Below are positions 18,341 to 27,398 of a stretch of DNA of 64,000 bases, piece after piece; positions within the stretch are counted from its first letter, which is position 1; each line of letters starts with the position of its first letter. Where the stretch lies: contig NZ_LMDH01000001.1 of the NCBI RefSeq assembly GCF_001425755.1, positions 1,706,335 to 1,770,334 of the forward strand. Direction: 5' to 3'. A program made the translations under genes and the position numbers. This DNA is from Aeromicrobium sp. Root344 (GTDB lineage Bacteria > Actinomycetota > Actinomycetes > Propionibacteriales > Nocardioidaceae). The notes beneath the pieces are model-generated. The model saw only the letters and a list, made by a program, of their open reading frames with translations. It did not search any database and had not been told where the DNA came from.

Positions 18341-20413
18341 TCAGCGCCCCAGCTGGGCCTCGATGCCGGCGGCGAAACGGCCGGCCAGCGTCAGCGCGAA
18401 CGTCCGCGTGAAGTGCAGCTTGTCGCGGTAGACCACGACGTCGCCGACCACCGGCAGGCACCTGCTGCGGGGGCACGCCGTGGCATTCGCGTCGACCAGG
18501 CCGGCCTCGCCAGGCAGCGCCCGAGCCGCAGCAGCCATGACCGAGGGCTGGCGGTCGAGCGGGAACGTGCACCGAGCAGCGTCACGCGTCTTGGCCAGGC
18601 AGCTCGTGGGGAAGAACGGCGCACGGTTGGGCGAGTCCGACAGCACGACGCCGATGCCCGCCGAGCGGAGCCGTTCGACGGTGTGCTCGAGGCCCCGCGT
18701 CGCGAGGTCCACGGCGTCGCGGCCCTCGGCCACTGAGCCGTCCGTCGCCAGCTCGCCGGTCGAGAGCCGGCTCATGGCCAGCACGACGACATCCGGATGC
18801 CGCTGCTCGATCGCCTGGAGCGCGGCGGCGCGGAACGTGTCGCAGGCGGTGTAGGCGCCGCCGAGCTCCGGGTCGTACTTCGTGACGTCGGCCATCGGGC
18901 AGCGGCTCTTGGCCCACACGGTGACGGCCCACCCGTGCTGCTTGCCGGCCTCGACGACGGCGGGAGCGATGGCGCCGCCGATGGAGTCGCCCAGCACCAC
19001 CACACTCGTGCCGGCCTTCGGGTCGCCGAACGTGCAGGTGCCCCAGTCCGGGAGCGTGAGCTGCTTGAACCCGACGTGGCAGCCCAGGTCCTTGTACGGA
19101 CCAGCGTCGGTGGCGGCGGCCTCGAGCGACGGTGTGACGTGCCGGGAGACGAGGGGCGTGCCTGCGGACGCGCGCTCCGGTGCCACGAGGACGTGGTCGA
19201 TCGTCTCGGTCTGCGACGCGTACGCGACCACCGGGATCGTCGCGGCGACCAGCGCGGCACCGATGGCGATGCTGAGCCTCGGGTGCGTCACCAGGACACG
19301 GGCGCGGCGTACGCGTTCCTCGAGGAGCCGGTGACTCGCGACGCTGAGGCCGAGCGCGAGCGCGACGAGCCCGAGACGTACGGGCAGGGCGCGCGTGTCC
19401 AGCGCCACCATCCCGATGACCAGCACGGGCCAGTGCCAGAGGTAGATCGAGAACGACAGGTCACCCACGTACGTCAGTGGCCGGATCGAGAGCAGCCGGT
19501 TGAGGCGGGAGTACGGACCCGTGCCCGAGACGACGAGCAGGACGCCGGCGAGGGTCGGGGCGATCGCGAGCCACGACGGGTAGCCGAGGCCGCCGGTGCC
19601 GGCCTCGTCGAGCAGCCCCACGCTGAGAGCGAAGAGCGCGACGCCGATGGCGCCGAGGCCCGCACGTGCCCGGCCGGACAGCCGCAGGAGTGCCGGCACC
19701 GCGACCGCGACGAGGGCACCCGCCGCGAGCTGCCAGGCCCGCGCCGGCGTGCCGAAGAAGGCGTACGGCTGGTTGGTCGCTGTCGTGTGCACGCAGTACG
19801 CGAGCGACAGGACGTTCACCGCGACGAAGGCGCCACCGAACGTCACCGCGTACGCCTTGCGGCGCCGGCCGGCCAGCCGCCAGACGACCGCAATCGTGAC
19901 GAGCAGCAGCGGCCAGACGAGGTAGAACTGCTCCTCGACGCCGAGCGACCAGTAGTGCAGCACCGGCGACGGGTCGCGGTCGCTCGCGAGGTAGTCGGTC
20001 TGCTGCTGGGCGAACCGCCAGTTGCCGGAGAACAGCGCCGACCACAGGACGTCCGTGCCGATCGCCTTGCGGTCGAGCGGGCTCATGAACGCCCGCACCG
20101 CGAGCATCGTCGTGACGAGCACCAGGACAGACACCGGGATGATGCGGCGGGCCCGGCGCGCCCAGAACTGGCGCAGGCTGACGGTGCCGGTCGTCGCCAC
20201 CTCGTGCAGCAGGAGCTGCGTGATGAGGAATCCCGACAGCACGAAGAACAGGTCGACCCCGACGAATCCGCCGGGCACGAAGGGCATCCCCGCGTGGTAG
20301 GCCACGACCGTCGTGACGGCCACCGCGCGCAGGCCCTGGATGTCGTCCCGCCGCCATGGCCTCGCCGTGGGCGTCCGCGCGGGGAGCACCCGCCGTTCTG
20401 CCACCACCGTCAT
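18341..20413 (-). CDS. Membrane acyltransferase 3 with SGNH domain, OafA/YrhL type (690 aa)
   Basis: Residues about 20-380 hold the ten-helix acyltransferase-3 domain, beginning DIQGLRAVAVTTVVAYHAG (with the conserved His) and including FFVLSGFLITQLLL and SLGVEEQFYLVWPLLL. Residues about 430-690 form an extracytoplasmic SGNH domain, with VVVLGDSIGG carrying the catalytic Ser and YRDKLHFT the Asp-x-x-His-like end. Such proteins O-acetylate cell-wall glycans or exopolysaccharides. The start at 20413 has GGAGG upstream. A 14-bp near-palindrome CATCTCAAGAGATG lies at 20441-20454, in the upstream region. Confidence 0.9.
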   Translation of the reverse strand: MTVVAERRVLPARTPTARPWRRDDIQGLRAVAVTTVVAYHAGMPFVPGGFVGVDLFFVLSGFLITQLLLHEVATTGTVSLRQFWARRARRIIPVSVLVLVTTMLAVRAFMSPLDRKAIGTDVLWSALFSGNWRFAQQQTDYLASDRDPSPVLHYWSLGVEEQFYLVWPLLLVTIAVVWRLAGRRRKAYAVTFGGAFVAVNVLSLAYCVHTTATNQPYAFFGTPARAWQLAAGALVAVAVPALLRLSGRARAGLGAIGVALFALSVGLLDEAGTGGLGYPSWLAIAPTLAGVLLVVSGTGPYSRLNRLLSIRPLTYVGDLSFSIYLWHWPVLVIGMVALDTRALPVRLGLVALALGLSVASHRLLEERVRRARVLVTHPRLSIAIGAALVAATIPVVAYASQTETIDHVLVAPERASAGTPLVSRHVTPSLEAAATDAGPYKDLGCHVGFKQLTLPDWGTCTFGDPKAGTSVVVLGDSIGGAIAPAVVEAGKQHGWAVTVWAKSRCPMADVTKYDPELGGAYTACDTFRAAALQAIEQRHPDVVVLAMSRLSTGELATDGSVAEGRDAVDLATRGLEHTVERLRSAGIGVVLSDSPNRAPFFPTSCLAKTRDAARCTFPLDRQPSVMAAAARALPGEAGLVDANATACPRSRCLPVVGDVVVYRDKLHFTRTFALTLAGRFAAGIEAQLGR

Positions 20414-20494
20414 GCTGCAACCTCCCGAGATCGACGTCGTCATCTCAAGAGATGCGCGCCGACCCCGAAAGGTTGTGGCGGGTTCGCGCCCGGG

Positions 20495-23400
20495 CTAGAC
20501 GTTGCGGCGGTACTGGCCGCCCACCTCGAAGAACGCCTCGGTGACCTGCTGCAGGGAGCAGACGCGCGCCGCGTCCATCAGCACCGCGAAGACGTTCTCG
20601 TGGTGGATCGCGGCCTGCTTGAGCCGCTCGATCGCCTCGGCGGCCTCGTCGCGGTGGGTCTGCTGGAACGACTGGACGCGTTCGAGCTGCGAGGACTTCT
20701 CGGTCTCGGTCGCGCGGGCGAGCTCGACGGTCGGCGGCTCGAGCTCGTCGGCGTGCGGATTGCGGAACGTGTTGACGCCGACGATCGGCAGCGAGCCGTC
20801 GTGCTTGCGCTGCTCGTAGAGCATCGACTCGTCCTGGATGCGGCCGCGCTGGTAGCCGGTCTCCATCGCGCCGAGCACGCCACCGCGCTCGTTGATGCGG
20901 TCGAACTCGGCGAGCACGGCCTCCTCGAGCAGATCCGTGAGCTCGTCGATGATGTAGGCGCCCTGCGTGGGGTTCTCGTTCATCGCCAGGCCCCACTCGC
21001 GGTTGATGACGAGCTGGATCGCCAGTGCCCGGCGCACGGACTCCTCCGACGGGGTCGTGACGGCCTCGTCGTACGCGTTGGTGTGCAGGCTGTTGGCGTT
21101 GTCGTAGATCGCGATGAGCGCCTGCAACGTCGTGCGGATGTCGTTGAAGCTCATCTCCTGCGCGTGCAGCGAGCGGCCCGAGGTCTGCACGTGGTACTTG
21201 AGCTTCTGCGAGCGTTCGTTGGCGCCGTACTTGTCGCGCATCGTGATGGCCCAGATGCGCCGGGCGACCCGGCCCAGCACGGAGTACTCGACGTCCATGC
21301 CGTTGGAGAAGAAGAACGACAGGTTGGGCGCGAAGTCGTCGATGTCCATGCCGCGTGCGAGGTAGGCCTCGACGTACGTGAAGCCGTTGGCGAGCGTGAA
21401 CGCCAGCTGGCTGATGGGGTTCGCCCCGGCCTCGGCGATGTGATAACCCGAGATGCTGACGGAGTAGAAGTTGCGCACCTGGTGCTCGATGAACCATTCC
21501 TGGATGTCGGCCATCATCCGCAGGCTGAACTCGGTGGAGAACAGGCACGTGTTCTGGCCCTGGTCCTCCTTGAGGATGTCGGCCTGCACCGTGCCGCGCA
21601 CGTTCTGCAGTGCGTACGACCGCAGGACGTCGTACTCCTCGGCGTCGGGCTCGCGGTCGTGCTCGGCGCGGAACACGTCGACCTGCTGGTCGATCGCGGT
21701 GTTGAGGAAGAACGCGAGGACCGTCGGCGCCGGGCCGTTGATCGTCATCGACACCGAGGTCGACGGCGAGATCAGGTCGAACCCGTCGTAGAGCGCCTTC
21801 ATGTCGTCGAGCGTCGCGACCGAGACGCCGGACGTGCCGACCTTGCCGTAGATGTCGGGGCGCAGGTCGGGGTCTCGGCCGTAGAGCGTGACCGAGTCGA
21901 ATGCGGTGGAGAGCCGCGTTGCGTCGCCGTCCTCGGAGAGCAGCTTGAAGCGCCGGTTGGTGCGGAACGGGTCGCCCTCACCGGCGAACATACGAGCGGG
22001 GTCCTCGCCGTCGCGCTTGAACGGGAACACGCCCGCGGTGAACGGGAAATGGCCCGGCAGGTTCTCGGTGCGCCAGTAGCGCACGAGGTCGCCGTGGTCG
22101 GTGTGCCTGGGCAGGCTGACCCGGCGCACCTTGGTGCCGGACAGCGACTCACGGGTCAGCGCCGTGCGGTTGTCGGTCTCGCGGATGCGCACGACGAGCT
22201 CGTCGCCGGCGTACGTCTCGACGACCGCGGGCCAGCCCTCGATCTGCTCCGCGACGTCGTGCGGGAGCTGCTTGCGGGCGTCGTCGACGAGAGCCGCCAG
22301 CTCTTCTCTTGAGCTTGTCGAAAGGTCTTCGGACGCCACCGCCTCGAGCCGTTGAAGGCGGCGCGCCTTGGCGACGAGGTCGTCGGTCGTGGCGTGATAG
22401 GCGCGTACGGTCTCGGTGATCTCGGCGAGGTAGCGCGTGCGCTCGGGCGGCACGACCTGGTCGATGCCGCTGGAGAACTTCACGTCGGCGCGAGGCAGGA
22501 TGCCCTCGGTGACGGCGAGCCCTTGAGGTTCGAGCACCGAGACGAGGTGCTGGAACAGCGCGGTGACCCCGTCGTCGTTGAACGTCGCGGCCGACGTGCC
22601 GAACACCGGCATGTCCTCGGGCTTCTTGCCGAACGCCTCGCGGTTGCGCACGAGCTGGCGGCCGACGTCGCGCAGGGCGTCCTTGGCGCCGCGGCGCTCG
22701 AACTTGTTGATCGCGACGACGTCGGCGAAGTCGAGCATGTCGATCTTCTCCAGCTGCGACGCGGCACCGAACTCCGGCGTCATGACGTACATCGACGTGT
22801 CGACGTAGGGGACGATCGCCGCATCGCCCTGGCCGATGCCCGGGGTCTCGACGATCACGAGGTCGTGGCCGGCGGCCTTGAGCAGGTCGACGACGACTGG
22901 CAGGCAGTCGGGCAGCTCGTGGCTGCCACGGGTCGCGAGCGAGCGGAAGTAGATGCGGTCGCCGTCGAGCGAGTTCATCCGGATGCGGTCGCCGAGCAGC
23001 GCGCCGCCACCGCGGCGCCGGGTCGGGTCGACGGCGATGACACCGATGCGCAGCTTGTCCTGCTGGTCGAGGCGGAACCGTCGAACGAGCTCGTCGGTCA
23101 GCGACGACTTGCCGGAACCGCCGGTCCCGGTGATGCCGAGCACCGGCGTGCCGGACGAGGCTGACGCCGAACGGATCGCCTCGATGAAGTGCGCGTCGAG
23201 CTGGCCGAGCTCGGCACCCGTGACGGCGCGGGCGAGCGCGCCACGGTCGCCCGCGAGCACCGCGTCGGCACCCGTCTGTCGGTCCGCCCAGAGATCGACG
23301 TCGCAGGCCTCGATCATCGTGTTGATCATGCCGGCGAGGCCGAGGCGCTGGCCGTCCTCGGGGGAGAAGATCGTGACGCCCGCCTCCCGGAGGCGGGTGA

Positions 23401-23728
23401 TCTCCTCGGGCACGATGACGCCGCCACCGCCGCCGTACACCTTGACGTGGCCGGCCCCGCGCTCACGCAGCGACTCCACGAGGTACTCGAAGTACTCGAC
23501 GTGGCCGCCCTGGTAGGAGCTGACCGCGACGCCCTGGACGTCCTCGTCGATCGCGGCGTCGACGACTTCCTGCACCGAGCGGTTGTGACCGAGGTGGATG
23601 ACCTCGGCGCCCTGCGACTGCAGGATGCGGCGCATGATGTTGATCGAGGCGTCGTGGCCGTCGAACAGGGCTGACGCGGTGACGAAACGTACGGGATGCT
23701 TCGGCGTGTGCATGTCGTGCGCGCTCAT
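20495..23728 (-). CDS. icmF: Fused isobutyryl-CoA mutase IcmF (1077 aa)
   Basis: Three domains are fused in the order known for IcmF: a B12-binding domain (about residues 12-145, DGHDASINIMRRILQSQGAEV carrying the cobalt-ligating His), a MeaI-type G-protein chaperone (P-loop GTGGSGKSS near residue 200, NKFERRGAKDAL as base motif), and the acyl-CoA mutase barrel (about 520-1077, YSVSISGYHIAEAGANPISQ). It interconverts isobutyryl- and n-butyryl-CoA with adenosylcobalamin. A short dispersed repeat encodes LSTSSR near residues 468-474, at the G-domain/mutase linker. The cobalamin genes 4 kb away would supply its cofactor. Confidence 0.95.
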   Translation of the reverse strand: MSAHDMHTPKHPVRFVTASALFDGHDASINIMRRILQSQGAEVIHLGHNRSVQEVVDAAIDEDVQGVAVSSYQGGHVEYFEYLVESLRERGAGHVKVYGGGGGVIVPEEITRLREAGVTIFSPEDGQRLGLAGMINTMIEACDVDLWADRQTGADAVLAGDRGALARAVTGAELGQLDAHFIEAIRSASASSGTPVLGITGTGGSGKSSLTDELVRRFRLDQQDKLRIGVIAVDPTRRRGGGALLGDRIRMNSLDGDRIYFRSLATRGSHELPDCLPVVVDLLKAAGHDLVIVETPGIGQGDAAIVPYVDTSMYVMTPEFGAASQLEKIDMLDFADVVAINKFERRGAKDALRDVGRQLVRNREAFGKKPEDMPVFGTSAATFNDDGVTALFQHLVSVLEPQGLAVTEGILPRADVKFSSGIDQVVPPERTRYLAEITETVRAYHATTDDLVAKARRLQRLEAVASEDLSTSSREELAALVDDARKQLPHDVAEQIEGWPAVVETYAGDELVVRIRETDNRTALTRESLSGTKVRRVSLPRHTDHGDLVRYWRTENLPGHFPFTAGVFPFKRDGEDPARMFAGEGDPFRTNRRFKLLSEDGDATRLSTAFDSVTLYGRDPDLRPDIYGKVGTSGVSVATLDDMKALYDGFDLISPSTSVSMTINGPAPTVLAFFLNTAIDQQVDVFRAEHDREPDAEEYDVLRSYALQNVRGTVQADILKEDQGQNTCLFSTEFSLRMMADIQEWFIEHQVRNFYSVSISGYHIAEAGANPISQLAFTLANGFTYVEAYLARGMDIDDFAPNLSFFFSNGMDVEYSVLGRVARRIWAITMRDKYGANERSQKLKYHVQTSGRSLHAQEMSFNDIRTTLQALIAIYDNANSLHTNAYDEAVTTPSEESVRRALAIQLVINREWGLAMNENPTQGAYIIDELTDLLEEAVLAEFDRINERGGVLGAMETGYQRGRIQDESMLYEQRKHDGSLPIVGVNTFRNPHADELEPPTVELARATETEKSSQLERVQSFQQTHRDEAAEAIERLKQAAIHHENVFAVLMDAARVCSLQQVTEAFFEVGGQYRRNV
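22308..22325 (+). repeat. Dispersed short repeat, copy 1 (in icmF)
   Basis: CTTGAGCTTGTCGAAAGG, in frame in icmF on the opposite strand, encoding LSTSSR at the linker between the GTPase and mutase domains. Confidence 0.7.
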
Positions 23729-23755
23729 GGTCCTCGATCTCGGTGCAGCGGTGAA

Positions 23756-23776
23756 TATTTCCTAGGTCTTAAAATA
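23756..23776. promoter_or_regulatory. A/T-rich pseudopalindrome between icmF and marR
   Basis: TATTT-N10-AAAATA is the only AT-rich patch in this divergent region and overlaps TATTTT boxes for icmF transcription. It is a plausible binding site for the MarR regulator, which starts 58 bases away. Confidence 0.35.
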
Positions 23777-23833
23777 GTCGGGCATCCAACTAATTGCCAC
23801 TCGGTGTGACGCATTCCCCTTACGATGGTGCCC

Positions 23834-24343
23834 ATGCCAGGGGATCCCAAGCTGCCATTCGATCCGATCGAGCGCGCGTCCGAGCTGTGGACGAAGCACA
23901 TCGGCGATCCGACCTCGATGCGTCTCGCGACCTCGATCATGCGTGTGCAGCAGCTCATCATCGCCGAGCTCGATGCGGCCCTGAAACCGTACGGCATCAC
24001 GTTCGCGCGCTACGAGGTCCTGGTGCTGCTGTCGTTCAGCTCGACCGGCCGGCTGCCGCTGAGCAAGATCGGCGAGCGCCTCATGGTGCACCCCACGTCG
24101 GTGACCAACGCGATGGACCGGCTCGAGGCTCAAGGCCTGGTCAAGCGCGTCGCCGACATCGAGGACCGGCGCCGGACGTTCGCCGAGCTCACGCCCGAGG
24201 GTGAGGCCGTGCTGGCGAAGGCGACGAAGCAGATCATGTCGATCGACTTCGCGATCAACGGTCTCGACGCCGAGCAGCAGGACCGGACGTACGACCTGCT
24301 GCGAAGCCTCAGATCCTCCGCCGGAGACTTTTCCGAAGGCTGA
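23834..24343 (+). CDS. MarR family transcriptional regulator (169 aa)
   Basis: A winged-helix MarR protein: ALKPYGITFARYEVLVLLSF, then LPLSKIGERLMVHPTSVTNAMDRLEAQGLVKR (recognition helix) and DIEDRRRTFAELTPEGEAVL (wing, with the DxRxxxxxLT signature). A TACGAT box at 23821-23826 puts the start at 23834 about 7 bases downstream (leaderless), preferred to the ATG at 23825. It is divergent from icmF with 105 bp between, so it probably controls that gene and itself, perhaps in response to an acyl-CoA. Confidence 0.88.
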   Translation: MPGDPKLPFDPIERASELWTKHIGDPTSMRLATSIMRVQQLIIAELDAALKPYGITFARYEVLVLLSFSSTGRLPLSKIGERLMVHPTSVTNAMDRLEAQGLVKRVADIEDRRRTFAELTPEGEAVLAKATKQIMSIDFAINGLDAEQQDRTYDLLRSLRSSAGDFSEG

Positions 24344-24378
24344 GCGAGCCGGCTGAGCCACGCAGCGCAACCAACGAC

Positions 24379-24410
24379 CAAGACCCCGCCCCCACAGGGG
24401 CGGGGTCTTG
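24379..24410. terminator. Bidirectional terminator, perfect 14-bp stem
   Basis: CAAGACCCCGCCCC and its exact complement enclose the loop CACA between the convergent marR and secreted-protein genes. The arm ends give short T-rich or A-rich tracts on each strand. Confidence 0.85.
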
Positions 24411-24424
24411 TCGGTGGAGCTGGA

Positions 24425-25336
24425 TCAGATGGTGCCGCTGGTCTGGCTGTACGAGCCCTGAGCCGTCTCGGTCGTCGAGATCAGCAGGCGGTAGCGACGC
24501 TTGGTCGAGTCCGTCCGCCAGTAGTAGCCGGTGCCGTACGAGTTGAGCGACATCGTCTTGAGCGTCGAGTATGAGCCGTCGGAGCGGCGGTACTGCAGCT
24601 TGATCGAACCGAGCCCGACGTACTTGCCGGTCGACGGCTGGAAGATCTTCCAGTTGTTGGCGGTGAACTTGATCTTCTTGCCGATGCGGTAGATCTCGAA
24701 GGGGTACTTGGTCGACGGCGCGAGCGAACCGGTCGCCCGGCGGATGTAGAACGAGCCGCCGACGAGCGGGTCGTTGCTCGCCGGGGTGTTCGGGTCCGGC
24801 ACCCCCGGCGCGGACTGGTGGGTGATGACGCTGGGCCCGAGGTGGGACTTGCCAAGCGCAATCTTCGTGGTGTCCACGATCAGGCCGGCATTGCCACCGT
24901 AGTAGTCGGCCGGCAGCACGCCGTGGAAAGCGAGCTCCTGCAAGCCCCGATCGGTGCCTCGGACCGTGAGGTGAGACCTGAGCAGGTCCACGCCGCCCGG
25001 ATCCGTGACGATCGGATTGCCTTCGTAGATCCAGAAGCCCGGCTGATCGAGCACGATGTGCTTCTGACCGAATCCCGACAGCACGTGCGCAGGCGGATCG
25101 ACAGCCATGCGTCCGGTCGACTTCGGGGCCGACCGTCCGATCGGCGTCCTGGCGAGCTGGCGGGCGTCCGAGAGCTTGATCTTGGCGGCGCCGGTGTCGG
25201 GCGTGACCACACCGAGCTTGGCGGTCTGGGTGCCGGTGCTGCCGTCCTCAGCAGTGGCGCTGCCGACGCCGAGCGACAGTGCGAGGGCGGAGGCAGTGAA
25301 CGCGGCGCCGAGTCGGACCGCTGTGGTTGTACGCAT
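24425..25336 (-). CDS. Secreted protein of unknown function (303 aa)
   Basis: A signal peptide with cleavage after SATA near residue 29 indicates export. The mature protein has a middle region with HVLSGFGQKHIVLDQPGFWIYEG, FHGVLPADYYGG and GDPLVGGSFYIRRATGSL, and a C-terminal beta-rich segment (KYVGLGSIKLQYRRSDGSYS ... GYYWRTDSTKRRYRLLIS) that resembles repeats of bacterial surface or wall-binding proteins in which Tyr, Trp and Arg recur in beta strands. I recognise no enzyme motif. It has few cysteines. A GGGGAA site precedes the ATG. Confidence 0.65.
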   Translation of the reverse strand: MRTTTAVRLGAAFTASALALSLGVGSATAEDGSTGTQTAKLGVVTPDTGAAKIKLSDARQLARTPIGRSAPKSTGRMAVDPPAHVLSGFGQKHIVLDQPGFWIYEGNPIVTDPGGVDLLRSHLTVRGTDRGLQELAFHGVLPADYYGGNAGLIVDTTKIALGKSHLGPSVITHQSAPGVPDPNTPASNDPLVGGSFYIRRATGSLAPSTKYPFEIYRIGKKIKFTANNWKIFQPSTGKYVGLGSIKLQYRRSDGSYSTLKTMSLNSYGTGYYWRTDSTKRRYRLLISTTETAQGSYSQTSGTI

Positions 25337-25426
25337 GAGTGTTCCCCGGGAGGTTGAGACAACAAGGAGCCTCAGTGTTCCAGACGGACGAGGGATGCGG
25401 ACATGGTTTCGCCTATCTCGCGCCAG

Positions 25427-27334
25427 TCAGTCGTCGAGCATCGCGGCGTTGAGTGTGCTCACCGGGACGCCGAAGCCCTCGATCAGCGTGAGGGTGTGCG
25501 GGCGCAGCTTTTCGAGCAGCTCGTTGACCAGCGACGTGACGGTCTTGGCGCGGGTGTCGGCGAGCCGGTTGTGGCCCATGAACCACGCGAGGTCCTCCTC
25601 GATCGAGGTCAGCGCGTAGAGCGAGCAGACGTCGCGGAGCAGCTCCTGCGCCTCAGGGCTCTCGGTGCGGGCGATGCCCGCGGTGAACGCCTCGAGCACG
25701 ACGCGCTCGATGTGGACCCGACCGGCGCGGATGACGTGGTCCTGGGCGGCGTTGAACACCGCGAACGCCTCGGCCTTGTCGCCGCTGTTGGCCCGCCGCA
25801 GGCGGCGAGCGGCGGTCTCGAGCACGTGCTGCTCACGGTCCTCGAACAGGTTGAGCTGCGTGCCACGGTCGAGCAGGTCGTGGTTGTCGTCGCTGCCACC
25901 GGGCCGGGCGTCGATCAGCCGCTGGATGAGCTGGGACGCCGCGGTGCGCTCCTTGACGACGTCGGCCACGGTGCCGGCCGCGAAACGTACGAGGCCGACG
26001 GGGTCGAGGCCGCCGACCTCCTGGGCGTACGACGTGAGCAGCTCCTTGGCGACGAGCTGGAACAGGACGTGGTTGTCACCTTCGAACGTCGTGAAGACGT
26101 CGGTGTCGCCCTTGAGCGTCGTGAGCCGGTTCTCGGCGAGGTAGCCGGCGCCACCGCAGGCCTCCCGGGCCTCCTGGATCGCCCGGGTCGCATGCCAGGT
26201 CTGGGCGGCCTTGAGCCCGGCCGCGCGGCTCTCGAGCTCGCGCTGCTGGTGCGGGGGTGGCGGTTCCTCGGCGCTCTGGACCGTGTCCATGCGGGCGACG
26301 AGCTGGTTCTGGGCGAACCGATAGGCGTACGACCGGGCGATCAGCGGCAGCAGGCGGCGCTGGTGCATCCGGTAGTCCATCAGCAGGATCTCGTTGCCCG
26401 GCTCGGGGCCGAACTGGCGGCGCTTGAGGGCGTAGCGGCCGGCGATGCTGAGCGCCACCTCGGTCGCCGCGCTGGCGGACCCGCCGACGCTGATCCGGCC
26501 GCGGATGAGGGTGCCGAGCATCGTGAAGAACCGTGCGTTGCTGCTCTCGATCGGCGAGGAGTAGGTGCCGCCCTGGTCGACCTGTCCGTACTTGTTGAGC
26601 AGGTTCTCGCGAGGCACGCGGACGTGGTCGAAGACGATGCGGCCGTTGTCGACCGCGCCGAGCCCACCCTTGTGGAAGTCGTCGGACGTCGTGATGCCCG
26701 GCAGGTCGTTGCCCTTGTCATCGCGCAGCGGCACGACGAAGCAGTGCACGCCGTGGTTCTCGCCCTTGGTGATGAGCTGCGCGAAGACCGCCGCGACCTG
26801 GGCATGCGCGGCGGCACCACCGATGTAGTCCTTGCGCGACGACGGCGTCGGCGAGTTGATGACGAACTCCTCGGTCGCCAGGTCGTACGTCGCGGTGGTC
26901 TCGAGGCTCTGCACGTCGCTGCCGTGACCCGTCTCGGTCATCGCGAAGCAGCCGAGGATGTCGAGGTTGATGAGGCCGGGAATGTACTTCTTGTGGTGCC
27001 GTTCGGTGCCGAGGTTCTCGATCGCTCCGCCGAACAGGCCCCACTGCACGCCGGCCTTGACCATCAGCGACAGGTCGAACTGGGCGAGCATCTCGATGCC
27101 GGTCACGGCCATGCCGGGGTCGCCCGTGCCGCCACTCTCGACCCGGAACCCGGCCGCTGGGATGCCCGTCGGGACCAGCTTGTGCATCTGCTCGAGGACC
27201 CGTGCGCGGGCCTCGTCGAGCGTGAGGTCGTGGTCGTAGGCGAGGTCGAGCTCGGCGAGGTCCTTGCGTGCCTGTTCCCTGACGTGGCGCCACTTGCCGT
27301 CGAGGGCGATGCGGACGTCGTCGCTGAGAGCCAT
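25427..27334 (-). CDS. Acyl-CoA oxidase / acyl-CoA dehydrogenase family (635 aa)
   Basis: Longer than an ordinary ACAD and with the acyl-CoA oxidase layout: CFAMTETGHGSDVQSLETTATYD (about residues 130-152), HGVHCFVVPLRDDKGNDLPGI, then GGAGYLAENRLTTLKGDTDVFTTFEGDNHVLFQLVAKELL, where the Glu of FEGDN is the catalytic base, and a C-terminal ACOX helical domain. It would oxidise acyl-CoA esters, possibly passing electrons to oxygen. The ATG at 27334 lies 7 bases after TACCTT (leaderless); a GTG at 27370 is an alternative start. It is divergent from the cobQ operon. Confidence 0.88.
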   Translation of the reverse strand: MALSDDVRIALDGKWRHVREQARKDLAELDLAYDHDLTLDEARARVLEQMHKLVPTGIPAAGFRVESGGTGDPGMAVTGIEMLAQFDLSLMVKAGVQWGLFGGAIENLGTERHHKKYIPGLINLDILGCFAMTETGHGSDVQSLETTATYDLATEEFVINSPTPSSRKDYIGGAAAHAQVAAVFAQLITKGENHGVHCFVVPLRDDKGNDLPGITTSDDFHKGGLGAVDNGRIVFDHVRVPRENLLNKYGQVDQGGTYSSPIESSNARFFTMLGTLIRGRISVGGSASAATEVALSIAGRYALKRRQFGPEPGNEILLMDYRMHQRRLLPLIARSYAYRFAQNQLVARMDTVQSAEEPPPPHQQRELESRAAGLKAAQTWHATRAIQEAREACGGAGYLAENRLTTLKGDTDVFTTFEGDNHVLFQLVAKELLTSYAQEVGGLDPVGLVRFAAGTVADVVKERTAASQLIQRLIDARPGGSDDNHDLLDRGTQLNLFEDREQHVLETAARRLRRANSGDKAEAFAVFNAAQDHVIRAGRVHIERVVLEAFTAGIARTESPEAQELLRDVCSLYALTSIEEDLAWFMGHNRLADTRAKTVTSLVNELLEKLRPHTLTLIEGFGVPVSTLNAAMLDD

Positions 27335-27398
27335 GGTCCACAAGGTACTCGCGTCAGGCGCGGTCGGCACGGGTCAAGCCCGGTCCTAGGCTGGTGGC

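Noticed and set aside
20441-20454. CATCTCAAGAGATG near-palindrome as a terminator of icmF
   Set aside because: With only two bases between the arms it cannot form a proper hairpin loop of useful stem length; it may be an operator, but evidence is too thin for a feature.
18797-22312. 1171-codon open frame on the plus strand
   Set aside because: It is opposite the OafA-like gene and icmF and crosses their boundary. The translation is repetitive Arg/Asp/Glu/Val sequence without any fold.
27335-27398. Cobalamin riboswitch in front of the cobQ operon
   Set aside because: Only 64 bases separate the divergent genes, too short, and none of the conserved GGTG / ACTGT / AGCCAGA blocks is present.
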